DNA of 64,000 nucleotides. It comes from Synechocystis sp. PCC 7338 (GTDB lineage Bacteria; Cyanobacteriota; Cyanobacteriia; Cyanobacteriales; Microcystaceae). Shown here piece by piece: positions 54,413 to 62,686 of the stretch (position 1 is its first letter; each line of letters opens with the position of its first letter). The notes under the pieces were generated by a model that searched no databases, had not been told where the DNA came from, and was given only the letters and a program-made list of their open reading frames with translations. The stretch spans positions 2,093,488 to 2,157,487 of the forward strand of contig NZ_CP054306.1 in NCBI RefSeq assembly GCF_018282115.1. Direction: 5' to 3'. The position numbers and the translations under genes are program-made.

Positions 54413-54763
54413 TTAACCTGCCATCATGGCTAAAATGTGGGCATATTCCGCATCAATATTGGCAACAGACAAGGAATTGAAGGATTGTGTTGGTGACGTA
54501 ACTTGGGGAGTAGAAATAATTTCAAACCAAAGGATAGATTTTTGGAGAGAACCATAGCGGTTAGTCAAAGGCTTCCAGCCAATCCGGAGTTTGGTACCTG
54601 GTGCTAAGTTCAGTAATGTTGCCCCCTTGCCGTTAAAAGCAATATACGTTTCGCCAGTATCAGTGAAAATGTCGTAGCGACAACGGTAGGGGTCTCCGGT
54701 AGTCCTGCCAGCGGTGTTGCTGGTTCTAGCAATGGTAATGTCGTCAAAAGTGAGGGATGTCAT
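54413..54763 (-). CDS. Hypothetical protein, first gene of the copy C unit
   Basis: The 116-residue protein (MTSLTFDDITIARTSNTAGR) is beta-rich, with YDIFTDTGETYIAFNGKGATLL and LAPGTKLRIGWKPLTNRYG, and a helical end. No signal peptide or membrane helix is seen. The ATG at 54763 is 33 bases from copy C of the shared element. It was not recognised. Confidence 0.7.
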   Translation of the reverse strand: MTSLTFDDITIARTSNTAGRTTGDPYRCRYDIFTDTGETYIAFNGKGATLLNLAPGTKLRIGWKPLTNRYGSLQKSILWFEIISTPQVTSPTQSFNSLSVANIDAEYAHILAMMAG

Positions 54764-54795
54764 GGGGCTTACCGAAAATTCAACTGTTATTTACT

Positions 54796-54823
54796 TATCG
54801 GCCTCTCCCGTGGAAGTTATGCA
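54796..54823 (-). promoter_or_regulatory. Shared element, copy C (promoter-like)
   Basis: Minus-strand TGCATAA, 16 bases, CGATA, with GCCGATAA preserved in full, the consensus -10 of sigma-28-type promoters. The element is 33 bp before the gene start at 54763. Outside the motif it resembles the other copies less. Confidence 0.7.
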
Positions 54824-55039
54824 AAATCGTGAAAATATTCTTTCTAGCTGAGTTTTTAGCTCCTGAATTAGAAGGATGTTAATATCCCAATCCCTAATAG
54901 GGTAAAGGCTACAGCCTATCAAACTAAACTTTTTTGTCCCCGGCCAGCCAAGAGTCATTCTTTAACGATCCATCTACTGACAACACAGTTGATACCATTT
55001 TGTAATATCGCTAAAAAGAAAAAGCCGGTACCTCAATAA

Positions 55040-55966
55040 ATGAATAAAAAACAGGAACGGATTTCGCTTGGCATCCAGCTCGGGCATGATCAACCTGAGA
55101 CGTCAGCGCAGGCCATGATGATCCCGCCTCAAAAACAGATGACTGGCATGCTCGGTCATCCCGTGGCCGAAAACCCGATCGACCGCATGTTCGATGCAGT
55201 CTATGCCCATTACGACCTGCCCTGGCAGTTCTGGAAGAGCGATATCGCTTCCGAAGCAGATCTCGCCCATGCGGTCAGGGCTCTGGTGCCCCTCGGCTAC
55301 CGGGGCGTCGGCATCACCGTACCCTACAAGGTGGCGGTCATCCCTATGCTGGATGCGATCGACGATGACGTGAAGGCGATCGGTGCGGCCAACTACGTCA
55401 CGGTAGAGCAGGGTCGCTTGATTGGGCACAACAACGATGGCAAGGGGGTGGTGAAGGCGATTAAGAAGGTAGCCCCCCTCAGAGGCCAGCGTGTGGTGAT
55501 GCTTGGCGCTGGTGGCGCCGGGAGGGCGATGGCGGCGGAACTGGCCTGGGCCGGTGCCGAGCAGCTCACCCTGATCACCCGGCGGCAGGAGCAAGGTGAG
55601 GAAGTGGCTGAGATGGTGACTCGCGTGTCCGGTGTTCCAGCGGTCTGGCAGCCCTGGCAAGGAGAGGTGGTGCTGCCTGAAGACACGACCTTGCTGATGA
55701 ATGCCACCCATCTCGGTTCCGCCCCTGAACTTGAGCCGGTGCCCTTGAACTGGAACAGCCTCGCTCCAGGAACTGTGGTAGTGGATGTAATCACCAATCC
55801 ACGGATCACGCCCTTCTTGGCGACGGCCCATGAACGGGGCTGCCTGATCGTGGATGGGGTGGAGATGCTTGTGCAACTAGCGATCCAGATCTTCGAGCAG
55901 TGGACAGGTATTACCCCTGATGAGGCGGTGTTTCAGAGGGCCGTGGCGGAAGCACTGGGCGAATAA
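55040..55966 (+). CDS. Shikimate/quinate dehydrogenase-like protein of foreign composition
   Basis: The 308-residue Rossmann-fold oxidoreductase resembles AroE. The substrate-binding SxS region is replaced by PVAENPID, the catalytic Lys97 is in GVGITVPYKVAV, Asp133 is in NNDGKG, and the NADP loop is MLGAGGAGRAMAAELAW. The substitution of SxS suggests a different substrate from shikimate (a YdiB-, RifI- or other AroE-like paralogue). It is clearly more GC-rich than its neighbours and has no HIP1 octamer, so recent transfer is inferred. The start ATG at 55040 follows an AT-rich leader; MMIPPQK further in is an alternative. Confidence 0.83.
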   Translation: MNKKQERISLGIQLGHDQPETSAQAMMIPPQKQMTGMLGHPVAENPIDRMFDAVYAHYDLPWQFWKSDIASEADLAHAVRALVPLGYRGVGITVPYKVAVIPMLDAIDDDVKAIGAANYVTVEQGRLIGHNNDGKGVVKAIKKVAPLRGQRVVMLGAGGAGRAMAAELAWAGAEQLTLITRRQEQGEEVAEMVTRVSGVPAVWQPWQGEVVLPEDTTLLMNATHLGSAPELEPVPLNWNSLAPGTVVVDVITNPRITPFLATAHERGCLIVDGVEMLVQLAIQIFEQWTGITPDEAVFQRAVAEALGE

Positions 55967-55999
55967 CGCGAACTAACTTCAGGCAAAATCTTGCTAGGT

Positions 56000-56377
56000 C
56001 TAGTAAAAAGCCTCCCATTGATCCAAAATGCCATTGTCATTAAAATCCATGTCCCAGGCATCACTGGCATTGTCTAGCTGGGCATTGAAGATTTCATCGG
56101 GACTGGCAATGTCTGCCCCCCGGGACAAGTTAGCCGACGGATCTTCGAGAAAAACGTTATCGAGATTGTCGGCCAGATGGGGATAACTGCTCTGGGGGTA
56201 AATATGGGAAATATGCTTGTTCCGCATAAACTCTTCGACAAAATCCGCCCCTTGGAGTTTCACATCGATGGGAATCAGATGGTTATAGGCTAATTCTGGA
56301 TCCAGCCCATAGTTGTCAAAGCGGGAAGCCAAATATTGTTGTTGTTCTTGGGGTAAATCACCATAATTAAAGCTCAT
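56000..56377 (-). CDS. Small protein with C-terminal EF-hand loop and HNH-like region
   Basis: The 125-residue protein (MSFNYGDLPQEQQQYLASRF) has KHISHIYPQSSYPHLADNLD and then SANLSRGAD, a His-rich arrangement reminiscent of HNH/toxin nucleases. The last 15 residues contain DFNDNGILDQWE, a canonical EF-hand Ca-binding loop (Asp111 to Glu122, with Asn113, Asn115, Gly116 and Asp119). It is the last gene of a three-gene unit, overlapping the previous by four bases. A Ca-dependent nuclease or surface role is hypothesis only. Confidence 0.68.
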   Translation of the reverse strand: MSFNYGDLPQEQQQYLASRFDNYGLDPELAYNHLIPIDVKLQGADFVEEFMRNKHISHIYPQSSYPHLADNLDNVFLEDPSANLSRGADIASPDEIFNAQLDNASDAWDMDFNDNGILDQWEAFY

Positions 56378-56589
56378 TTTTTTAGGTGCCTCCCATATTT
56401 AAGGGCTAACCAAAGAGCAGTTTCCACTGCCAGAAAAATCCACACCGTTTGTAGAAGGTAACCGAGGGCTACCCCTCCTGTAGTGACTCCGATCGCCACT
56501 AAACGACGCTTACGGGCATCCGCTTGGAACTGTTGCCAACGGTCGTCTTCAATGGTGTTTAACCGTTGCTGTTTGTAAAGGTTGTCCAT
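56374..56589 (-). CDS. Small single-helix membrane protein
   Basis: The 71-residue protein has a soluble charged N-terminal 30 residues (MDNLYKQQRLNTIEDDRWQQ) and a hydrophobic hairpin or long helix (LVAIGVTTGGVALGYLLQTV...IFLAVETALWLAL), ending in basic residues. It lies between a 232- and a 125-residue gene and overlaps the latter (ATGA). It was not recognised. Confidence 0.68.
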   Translation of the reverse strand: MDNLYKQQRLNTIEDDRWQQFQADARKRRLVAIGVTTGGVALGYLLQTVWIFLAVETALWLALKYGRHLKK

Positions 56590-56598
56590 GGTTGCTCC

Positions 56599-57297
56599 TT
56601 AGTAGATAAATTGGTGGGGGGTATTGTAGGGAATGGCTACCAAATGTTGATTTTGACCACTCCAAATCTCCACCGGTAAACTATTGCCTAAATCCGTAGG
56701 AATAAAGCCCAAATTCTGCTTTTGGCCAACCCAATCAAGGTCAAAGCCATAACCTGCCATGGTAAACATCAACTGATTGGCAATGTCGGCGATCGCCAAA
56801 CAAGCCACATAGCCATCGGGAAATTGCACAGCAAAAGTAGTGCTAGGAGCAGAGGTTTGGGGATGGGGCATGATCAATAACAGGCGACGGACAGCCTCCC
56901 CCCGGTGACGTTTGCGGTGATAGATATAGGAATCAGGACTGTTTACCCATTCCAAATTGAGTTCCCGCAGGGTGGCTTCATCTGCCCTTTGCAGTTCGTT
57001 ACTGATACCGCCGCCAAGACCAGAACCGACAGCAGCTCCAATTAAATCTCCAACTTGGAAACCATCCCCTAGTCCTAGGCACAGACCCAATAACCCACCA
57101 CCAATACGCCAGAGGGAATTTTCCTGGGCTTTTTTGGCTTGATGCTCCTGAATAATCCGTTGAATTACTAAATCTTCATTGAGGGTGGGAAAGTTGATGA
57201 GGGCGCTGACAATACCTTGGCTGGGGCTAAACACCCCTGGGGTTTCGTAAATAGTCCGCTGGGCAAGAACGGTGGTTACGGGCTGGAGGTCACTCAT
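56599..57297 (-). CDS. Hypothetical protein with glycine-zipper segment
   Basis: The 232-residue protein has a central Gly-rich hydrophobic segment, IGGGLLGLCLGLGDGFQVGD and then IGAAVGSGLGGG (about residues 62-95), typical of membrane-inserting glycine zippers. The C-terminal half is beta-rich, with Trp and Pro-Asn turns, and ends TPHQFIY. It is the first gene of a three-gene unit, 37 bases downstream of copy A of the shared element. It was not recognised. Confidence 0.7.
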   Translation of the reverse strand: MSDLQPVTTVLAQRTIYETPGVFSPSQGIVSALINFPTLNEDLVIQRIIQEHQAKKAQENSLWRIGGGLLGLCLGLGDGFQVGDLIGAAVGSGLGGGISNELQRADEATLRELNLEWVNSPDSYIYHRKRHRGEAVRRLLLIMPHPQTSAPSTTFAVQFPDGYVACLAIADIANQLMFTMAGYGFDLDWVGQKQNLGFIPTDLGNSLPVEIWSGQNQHLVAIPYNTPHQFIY

Positions 57298-57333
57298 GGC
57301 TTTTCATCGGGGTTGTAAAGGGAACTGTTTATC

Positions 57334-57361
57334 TATCGCCCCCGCCGCCAAACTTTATGCA
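57334..57361 (-). promoter_or_regulatory. Shared element, copy A (promoter-like)
   Basis: Minus-strand TGCATAA, 16 bases, CGATA, then GATAAACAGTT and TTTACAACC, shared with copy B. It is 37 bases from the gene start at 57297. It faces copy D, 43 bp away between the TGCATAA parts, so the two promoters are divergent. Confidence 0.72.
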
Positions 57362-57403
57362 AATCTTCCTGAAAAATCTCCACAAAAATAAATTTGCTCT
57401 ATT

Positions 57404-57431
57404 TGCATAACTTTCCTGGCCAGTACCGATA
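57404..57431 (+). promoter_or_regulatory. Shared element, copy D (promoter-like)
   Basis: Plus-strand TGCATAA, 16 bases, CGATA, in front of the secreted Tyr/Asn/Gly-rich gene at 57508. The ATG is 77 bases beyond the element, longer than for the other copies. Confidence 0.68.
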
Positions 57432-57507
57432 ACTGACTTGAAGGTGCATTCAATCCCCCACCGGAGGCGATCGCCGTCATCACCAATCCTAATTTTGAGG
57501 AAATTCG

Positions 57508-57840
57508 ATGAAAACTATCCTTTTAACTGCGGTACTGGTTCTTGCTGCTGGAACTGCCGCTCAAGCTCAGTATTACAACGGCTATAGCTACGGCAACGAT
57601 AACTACCGCCAAAACTATGGCACCTACCAGGGTCGCAATGGTTATCGCAACAACGTCAACTACAACGAATACGGCAACAACGGTTATGGCACTGTACGAG
57701 ATAACCGTGGTAGCCGCATGAATTATGACACCCAACAGATTGGGAATACTACCTACGAAAATTATCGTTTCAATAATGGTACTCGGGTTCGATGTACGAC
57801 CTCGACCTATGGCAATACAGTTAACCGTAACTGTCGGTAG
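57508..57840 (+). CDS. Secreted Tyr/Asn/Gly-rich small protein
   Basis: The 110-residue protein starts MKTILLTAVLVLAAGTAAQA, a clear signal peptide with an AQA cleavage site, then QYYNGYSYGNDNYRQNYGTY and further Tyr-Asn-Gly-Arg repeats. It ends with two Cys about 14 residues apart (RVRCTTSTYG...NRNC), possibly one disulfide. GAGGA lies upstream of the ATG. The composition suggests an exported, perhaps adhesive or matrix, low-complexity protein. Copy D of the shared element precedes it. Confidence 0.82.
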   Translation: MKTILLTAVLVLAAGTAAQAQYYNGYSYGNDNYRQNYGTYQGRNGYRNNVNYNEYGNNGYGTVRDNRGSRMNYDTQQIGNTTYENYRFNNGTRVRCTTSTYGNTVNRNCR

Positions 57841-57910
57841 GGGTTGACCCTCGATAATTTACTTGGGGCAACCTGGAACCATGAGTTCTCCATCCTGAGC
57901 CGAATGAGCG

Positions 57911-58681
57911 TCAAGGATTACTCTGGACTTTCTGCGGCAAATTTCTTGCTTTGTAGAACAGTTCTAAACTTGGGCGATCGCCGACGTAACGCCAATGCCA
58001 GGGTTCGTAGGCAATGCCCTGGGGATTATCCGGGGGAAAAGATAATTCAAAGCTGTATTTGGCCGCATTATTTTCTAACCAATCAAAGGCTTTCGTTTGG
58101 GCAAAGGTTTCACTTAAATGGGTAGCCTGGGCACTGCCATCACCAATGTCCACCGCATAGCCGGTGTGGTGTTCGCTGTAACCGGGGGGCGCACTGACTT
58201 CGGCCCGCTGTCGGGCTTCCTGATTACGCTGTTGTTTGATAGCAAAAAAAAGTTGTTCCTGCTCAGTCACAGTGCGAAAGGCGGAAATGGCCACCAGGGA
58301 AATTCCTTGGGTCTTCGCATCCCGTTGCATAAGCAAAAACTGGTCAGCGGCAGCCTGGCGTAACTTTAAGCGGCCGTCGGGGATGATATTTTTTAGTTCT
58401 CCCAGGGGAGCTTCTTCGTAGGGCAAATGCCCCAAAAGGTTATCAATGGGGCTCGGGGTGGGGCTGGGTTCTGTCACCACTTCTGGTGCGGGCTGGGGTC
58501 GGGGCCACAGGGCCAACAATGCCAGTAAGGCCAAAATGATGATCCCAAAACTAGCAGCGATTAGTTTTAGCGGTATGGAGGACGAGGCTTGGGACTGGGG
58601 CGGCCCCACAGGATTGTCCCGAATTACTTCCGGGATGTCATCCTGGTTGACGTTAAAGGAAGATTTTGGTTTGTTACCCAT
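57911..58681 (-). CDS. VanY/M15 family D-Ala-D-Ala carboxypeptidase, membrane-anchored
   Basis: The 256-residue protein has one membrane helix (LKLIAASFGIIILALLALLAL) after a short cytosolic part, so the peptidase domain is periplasmic. M15B motifs are ISAFRTVTEQEQLFF, SEHHTGYAVDIG (His/Asp zinc ligands) and YEPWHWRYVG (catalytic Glu/zinc His region). It trims peptidoglycan stem peptides. The ATG at 58681 is used. It lies 94 bp from the crtH stop on the same strand, but promoter sharing is uncertain. Confidence 0.88.
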   Translation of the reverse strand: MGNKPKSSFNVNQDDIPEVIRDNPVGPPQSQASSSIPLKLIAASFGIIILALLALLALWPRPQPAPEVVTEPSPTPSPIDNLLGHLPYEEAPLGELKNIIPDGRLKLRQAAADQFLLMQRDAKTQGISLVAISAFRTVTEQEQLFFAIKQQRNQEARQRAEVSAPPGYSEHHTGYAVDIGDGSAQATHLSETFAQTKAFDWLENNAAKYSFELSFPPDNPQGIAYEPWHWRYVGDRPSLELFYKARNLPQKVQSNP

Positions 58682-58775
58682 GCAGTTGGCGATCGTTGCG
58701 GCTCAATGCTTGGCCCCATTGTGCCAGACAATGTCTGGGTTCTTCCATAGCCCCGTCATTAGTTTTTCTGCTCGA

Positions 58776-60281
58776 CTACTTGGCCCCCAAATCCACTGCT
58801 AGGCGATGGGCACAGGCAAAACCAGAAAAGGCAACAGCGTTCAAACCCTGCCCTGGAAAGGTGCTGTCTCCGACGCAGTATAACCCCGGTATGGCAGTGC
58901 GGTTAAAGGGCATGGGCAATAAACCCGGTAAGCGACGGCGGGGAATGGGGCCGTAAGTGCCATTTTGTCGGCCCAAAAAGCGGCGGTGACTGCGGGGGGT
59001 ACCAATTTCCATGTAATCCAAAGCTTTATCTAACCCAGGAAAAATAGCCTCTAGGCGGTCAATTAATTTACCAGCATCAGCTTCTTTTTTTGCTGCATAT
59101 TCCTGCGGGGAAAGATTTTGCCAAGGTTCGAGCCAACTGGGGGTGAAGGTGTGGATGATGTGATAACCTTCCGGAGCCAAGCTGGGGTCCAGGAGGGTGG
59201 GAATGGACACAAAAATGGTTCCTTGTTCCTTTTCTAAATCGTCCCAATTCTCCAACAAAATGTGGTGACATTCTGTGGCGGTGGGTAATAAATCCGCTGC
59301 GACTCCCAGGTGCAAACTTAGGAAACTAGGAGACTGTTGGTAATTTTTGCGCCACCTTTTTTCTTTCCCAGGTAGGGGCTGCTCTGCCATCAATGACCCG
59401 AACGTGTCCCAGCGGGTAGCATTGGAGACAATGCGGCGGCCATAAATTTTTTCGCCGTTGGCCAGTTCCACCCCGATCGCCTGGTTATTTTCTTGGATGA
59501 TTTTGGTTACCCTAGCGCCGTAGCGAATTTTGCCACCGAATTTTTCCAGTCCGGTCACTAAACTTTCAGCAATTTGTCCCACACCTCCCTTGGGATAGTT
59601 AATGCCTCCATAATGGCGATCGGAAAAGACCATGCCAGCATTGATCATGGGAGTTAAATCCGCCGGTACCACCGACCAGCAGTAACATTCCATATCAATA
59701 AATTTCAGCAAATCCGGGTCTTGGATATGGCGACGGGCAATGTCTCCCACATTTTTAGGTAAATATTTCACTAGACCCAAGCAGGCCCCTGGATGCTGAA
59801 AAAATACCCGCATTAGGTAACGGGGTTCCTCCAGGGAAAGTAATTCCATGGCGTTGAGGCAGTTAAATACTTGCCAACATTCATCGTAAAAGTTGCGGAT
59901 ACCCTGGGCTTCCTGGGGAAATTTGGCGATTAACTCCTGTAAAAAAGCTTCGTACTCCCGATGAACTTTGAGGTCTAGTTCCCCTGGCAGATGGTAATGG
60001 ATTTGCACTGGGTCGGGGAGGGTTTCCAGGGCTTGCCCAACGGCAGCTAAAGCCCTAGTGAGCAAATTGGTGGTGCCCCGATCGCCAAAGCCAAAAATCA
60101 TCGAGGCCCCCACATCGAAGCGGTAACCCTCCCTCTCAAAGTAGCCCGCACTGCCGCCGGGGATGAGGTAACGTTCCAATACCAACACCTGTAAACCCTT
60201 CGATGCCAACTGGGTGGCGGTGACCAATCCCCCAATGCCGGAGCCAATTACTATTGCGTCGTAGGAAGGGGAAACAGTCAT
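58776..60281 (-). CDS. crtH: Carotenoid (prolycopene) isomerase CrtH
   Basis: The 501-residue FAD-dependent enzyme converts poly-cis lycopene to all-trans lycopene in the thylakoid/cytoplasmic membrane. It has the dinucleotide motif [45 protein letters not shown], a middle region with [11 protein letters not shown], and the C-terminal FAD motif [16 protein letters not shown]. The high identity to CrtISO/CrtH and the length support it over the related CrtI/CrtP desaturases. The ATG at 60281 is used. Confidence 0.95.
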   Translation of the reverse strand: MTVSPSYDAIVIGSGIGGLVTATQLASKGLQVLVLERYLIPGGSAGYFEREGYRFDVGASMIFGFGDRGTTNLLTRALAAVGQALETLPDPVQIHYHLPGELDLKVHREYEAFLQELIAKFPQEAQGIRNFYDECWQVFNCLNAMELLSLEEPRYLMRVFFQHPGACLGLVKYLPKNVGDIARRHIQDPDLLKFIDMECYCWSVVPADLTPMINAGMVFSDRHYGGINYPKGGVGQIAESLVTGLEKFGGKIRYGARVTKIIQENNQAIGVELANGEKIYGRRIVSNATRWDTFGSLMAEQPLPGKEKRWRKNYQQSPSFLSLHLGVAADLLPTATECHHILLENWDDLEKEQGTIFVSIPTLLDPSLAPEGYHIIHTFTPSWLEPWQNLSPQEYAAKKEADAGKLIDRLEAIFPGLDKALDYMEIGTPRSHRRFLGRQNGTYGPIPRRRLPGLLPMPFNRTAIPGLYCVGDSTFPGQGLNAVAFSGFACAHRLAVDLGAK

Positions 60282-60485
60282 AGTTTCTTGGTCGGGTTAG
60301 GTTAGGGCAAAAGGTTGAGGATGCACCAACGGAGCAATCCAACTAATCAGTTTAAGGTTTTGCCGCCAAAAAAACAGGGAGCACCCGATCGCCGAGCCAC
60401 CCCCTACTGAATCCTTGAGAAGAGAACACTGTGAAATCACTATACAGATTAATGAAAATAATTGTCAATACTGTTAAGAAAATTT

Positions 60486-61646
60486 TTAGTCCACCATGGT
60501 TGGCCTTGTTTTCCAGGGTTGCACCAAAGACCGGGCCAAGGCGATCGCCCGCTGGAGTAAATCAGGATAATCTTCCAAGTGAATGGGGGCAAGGGGATCC
60601 TTTTGCCTAGCCTCCGCCTCCTGTAATACCGGGGCAATGAGGACGCGGGCTCCACCGCCAAAGGCAACACCGTTAATGAGTCTTTTTTCCCTACCCTGGG
60701 CCTGAGGGGAATTTTGGCCCCTGAGCTTGGTGATGGTGTGGCCATTGGTGCCACCGGCCAACTGCACAAACCCCGGCAAATCAGATTTTAAAACCTGGTC
60801 AGCATAGTGGAGGCAAAGATGGGTAGTGCCCCGGCCAATGTCCCCGCTCATGGGGCGTCCATCGGTTTGCCAAATCAAGGGGATCATTAATTGCCCCAGC
60901 CCAACCGCAATACTCTGCAGATACTGCACCGCCTGGCCATGGTACGGACAACTAATGGCGATCGCCTGAAGTTGGGGCAGAACCGGTTGCAAATTCCGCC
61001 AAAGCTGTTGAAATTGCTCGCCGTGGCCCACCTGGGTATGGATTTCCAAGGCGGCGATTTGTCCCGATTCCAACCAAGGGAGTAGGCTAGTCACCGTCGC
61101 TTGATGAGAAAAAGTAGTAATAATTCCCTGGGGACAGATGGGTAAACAGCGACCGCAACCGTAACATTTTTCCGCCCACACCCCCGTTGGAGCAACATCC
61201 TCACTATGGTTGGCAATCGCCGAGGCGGGGCAAACTAGGGCACAGGGCCGGAGGCAATCCAGGGGGCATTTTTCGGGGTCAAACTGAGCTTTGCGGAAAT
61301 GGGGATCCTCCCCATCGTTTAAGCTCACCATTAACCAGGGAGCTTGGGACAAGTGTTCGAATCGCTCAACTTGATGGCCGGGGGAATGGAGCAACGACAA
61401 AGCCACCCCAATGCCTTCCTGAGCCACCCGCACCACCGCCGGATCCGCCGCTAAATCAATGCAATCCACCCCCGCCAACGTGTAGACCAGGGCTAAATTT
61501 CGGATAGCAGTTAAATCCTGATAACTAGCCCCACAAATCAGTTTTACCCAGCGTCCTTGCTCCAGGGATTGCCTAGGGCCTGGGTGTTGCTGAGCCGGAA
61601 AATTGTGTATTTTCCCAGGGATAATTGAAATTTTGCTACTTGTCAC
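60486..61646 (-). CDS. ldpA: LdpA, iron-sulfur protein of circadian input
   Basis: The 386-residue cytosolic protein senses cellular redox state as input to the circadian clock in cyanobacteria. GRWVKLICGASYQDL is the family opening. Two ferredoxin-type motifs are present, CPLDCLRPCALVCP and CYGCGRCLPICP, and the C-terminus is typical. The start appears to be GTG at 61646; downstream starts near residue 28 are possible. The long 5' region holds a structured RNA on the opposite strand. Confidence 0.92.
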   Translation of the reverse strand: MTSSKISIIPGKIHNFPAQQHPGPRQSLEQGRWVKLICGASYQDLTAIRNLALVYTLAGVDCIDLAADPAVVRVAQEGIGVALSLLHSPGHQVERFEHLSQAPWLMVSLNDGEDPHFRKAQFDPEKCPLDCLRPCALVCPASAIANHSEDVAPTGVWAEKCYGCGRCLPICPQGIITTFSHQATVTSLLPWLESGQIAALEIHTQVGHGEQFQQLWRNLQPVLPQLQAIAISCPYHGQAVQYLQSIAVGLGQLMIPLIWQTDGRPMSGDIGRGTTHLCLHYADQVLKSDLPGFVQLAGGTNGHTITKLRGQNSPQAQGREKRLINGVAFGGGARVLIAPVLQEAEARQKDPLAPIHLEDYPDLLQRAIALARSLVQPWKTRPTMVD

Positions 61647-61719
61647 AGAACCAAAGCACTCCCTGGTACGTCAACAATGCCTAGAGCAATTCACGGAAAC
61701 GTTTAGGGTAAACTATATC

Positions 61720-61916
61720 CTACAACTGAGTTCGAGAACCTTCTGCTGTCGGGCGGATAGTGGAAGCAAAAGCAAAATGCCTGTGGATTCGGTCTGACCT
61801 AGGTTTGATCTGTCAGTGATTTAAACCCGGTTAAGAGAAGTAGAAACAGGAATCTCCTTCCCTACCGATGGGTTGGGGTGGGAGAACGTCCACAGTCCCA
61901 GGGGCGGCACAGGTAG
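61720..61916 (+). ncRNA. Structured RNA candidate, possibly 6S RNA
   Basis: Paired ends CTACaaCTG (61720-61728) and CAGGTAG (61910-61916) close a region with an 11-bp hairpin (61740-61766, CTTCTGCTGTC/GATAGTGGAAG with loop GGGCG). A second long pairing is CTGTGGATTC with GAACgTCCACAG (61781-61790 and 61884-61895), and an inner hairpin lies at 61854-61884. Several pairs are G-U on the plus strand only, so the RNA is on the plus strand. TAAACT (61709-61714) fits a -10 element and a T run follows. The length (about 195 nt) and an end-to-end pairing fit 6S RNA, and GGCGGCA near the 3' end resembles a 6S feature, but the identity is unproven. Confidence 0.5.
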
Positions 61917-62103
61917 TTTTCTTGTTCCGACATTGGGTAAAATTGCTTGCGGGAAATCTTTTCCACGCCTCAAATTTGAGTAAGTTTAATTTGATTTGGC
62001 CATTGCTGTAATAGCCGGAACCGCCCTAGGAAACTGGGTTATACCCCGGTTTTCCCGTGGGGGCACAGAGAATCCACCCTATCCTTGTTTTGCCATTTTG
62101 CCC

Positions 62104-62502
62104 ATGTCTAGCACTGCCATTAGCCAGCTCCAACCCGCCGATAAAAGGGACGTAATTGTTTACCAACCCTATTACCCAGACAAAAATAAACAGAAGTTAT
62201 TGCCATTGGCCCTTGCCCTTTATCAATTGGGGCAGGTGGAAGGGGCCCGACGCATTGAGGGGGGGGAAAATCTTTCCTTTGTGGCCACTTGGTTTGTGTC
62301 CCGCCTACCGTCGGAATTGACTCGGTGTCGTATGCAATTCGATGGCCAGGCAGATTTGAGTTATGAAATGACTGTGCTCAATTCTGAGTTTATGGATTAT
62401 CTGATCGACCTAATTGCGGGATACGAGGAGAGTAAAAATATTGACTTTCCGCAAAATTTCTACCGTAAGCTTTTACGGCTGGATGATGCCTCGGCCGTTT
62501 AG
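62104..62502 (+). CDS. ebsA: EbsA family type IV pilus-associated protein
   Basis: The 132-residue protein has the EbsA pattern QPADKRDVIVYQPYY, RRIEGGENLSFVATWFVSRLP, LTRCRMQFDGQADLSYEMTV and FYRKLLRLD. EbsA is known in Synechococcus elongatus for type IV pilus assembly and suppression of biofilm formation. The ATG at 62104 is used; the open frame upstream to 61996 overlaps untranslated sequence and lacks similarity. A role beside the pilus motor is inferred, which fits the phototaxis functions elsewhere in the window. Confidence 0.9.
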   Translation: MSSTAISQLQPADKRDVIVYQPYYPDKNKQKLLPLALALYQLGQVEGARRIEGGENLSFVATWFVSRLPSELTRCRMQFDGQADLSYEMTVLNSEFMDYLIDLIAGYEESKNIDFPQNFYRKLLRLDDASAV

Positions 62503-62686
62503 TCAGTCATAGTAGTGCGTGCCATTAGTCCTGGGCAATGGGGCTTAAGTTATGCGGGAGCCATACTGAAACCATTGCCATTGAGTATCGGTCAAGCCAG
62601 TTTTTAAACAATGCCGTCGCTAAATTAGTCAAGATAGTCCAGCAAGCAAATTTTTTTACCTAGTCCATCTAGTCAGGAGCGTTCCC

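Noticed and set aside
55103-55876. 257-codon minus-strand open frame opposite the AroE-like gene
   Set aside because: GC-rich genes often give long antisense frames; the His-rich translation has no domain, while the plus strand has AroE motifs.
61720-61750. Possible tRNA T-arm (GTTCGAGAACC)
   Set aside because: No acceptor or D arm can be built around it; it belongs to a larger folded RNA.
61996-62103. N-terminal extension of EbsA
   Set aside because: No similarity upstream of MSSTAISQLQ and no ribosome site; ATG 62104 fits the family.
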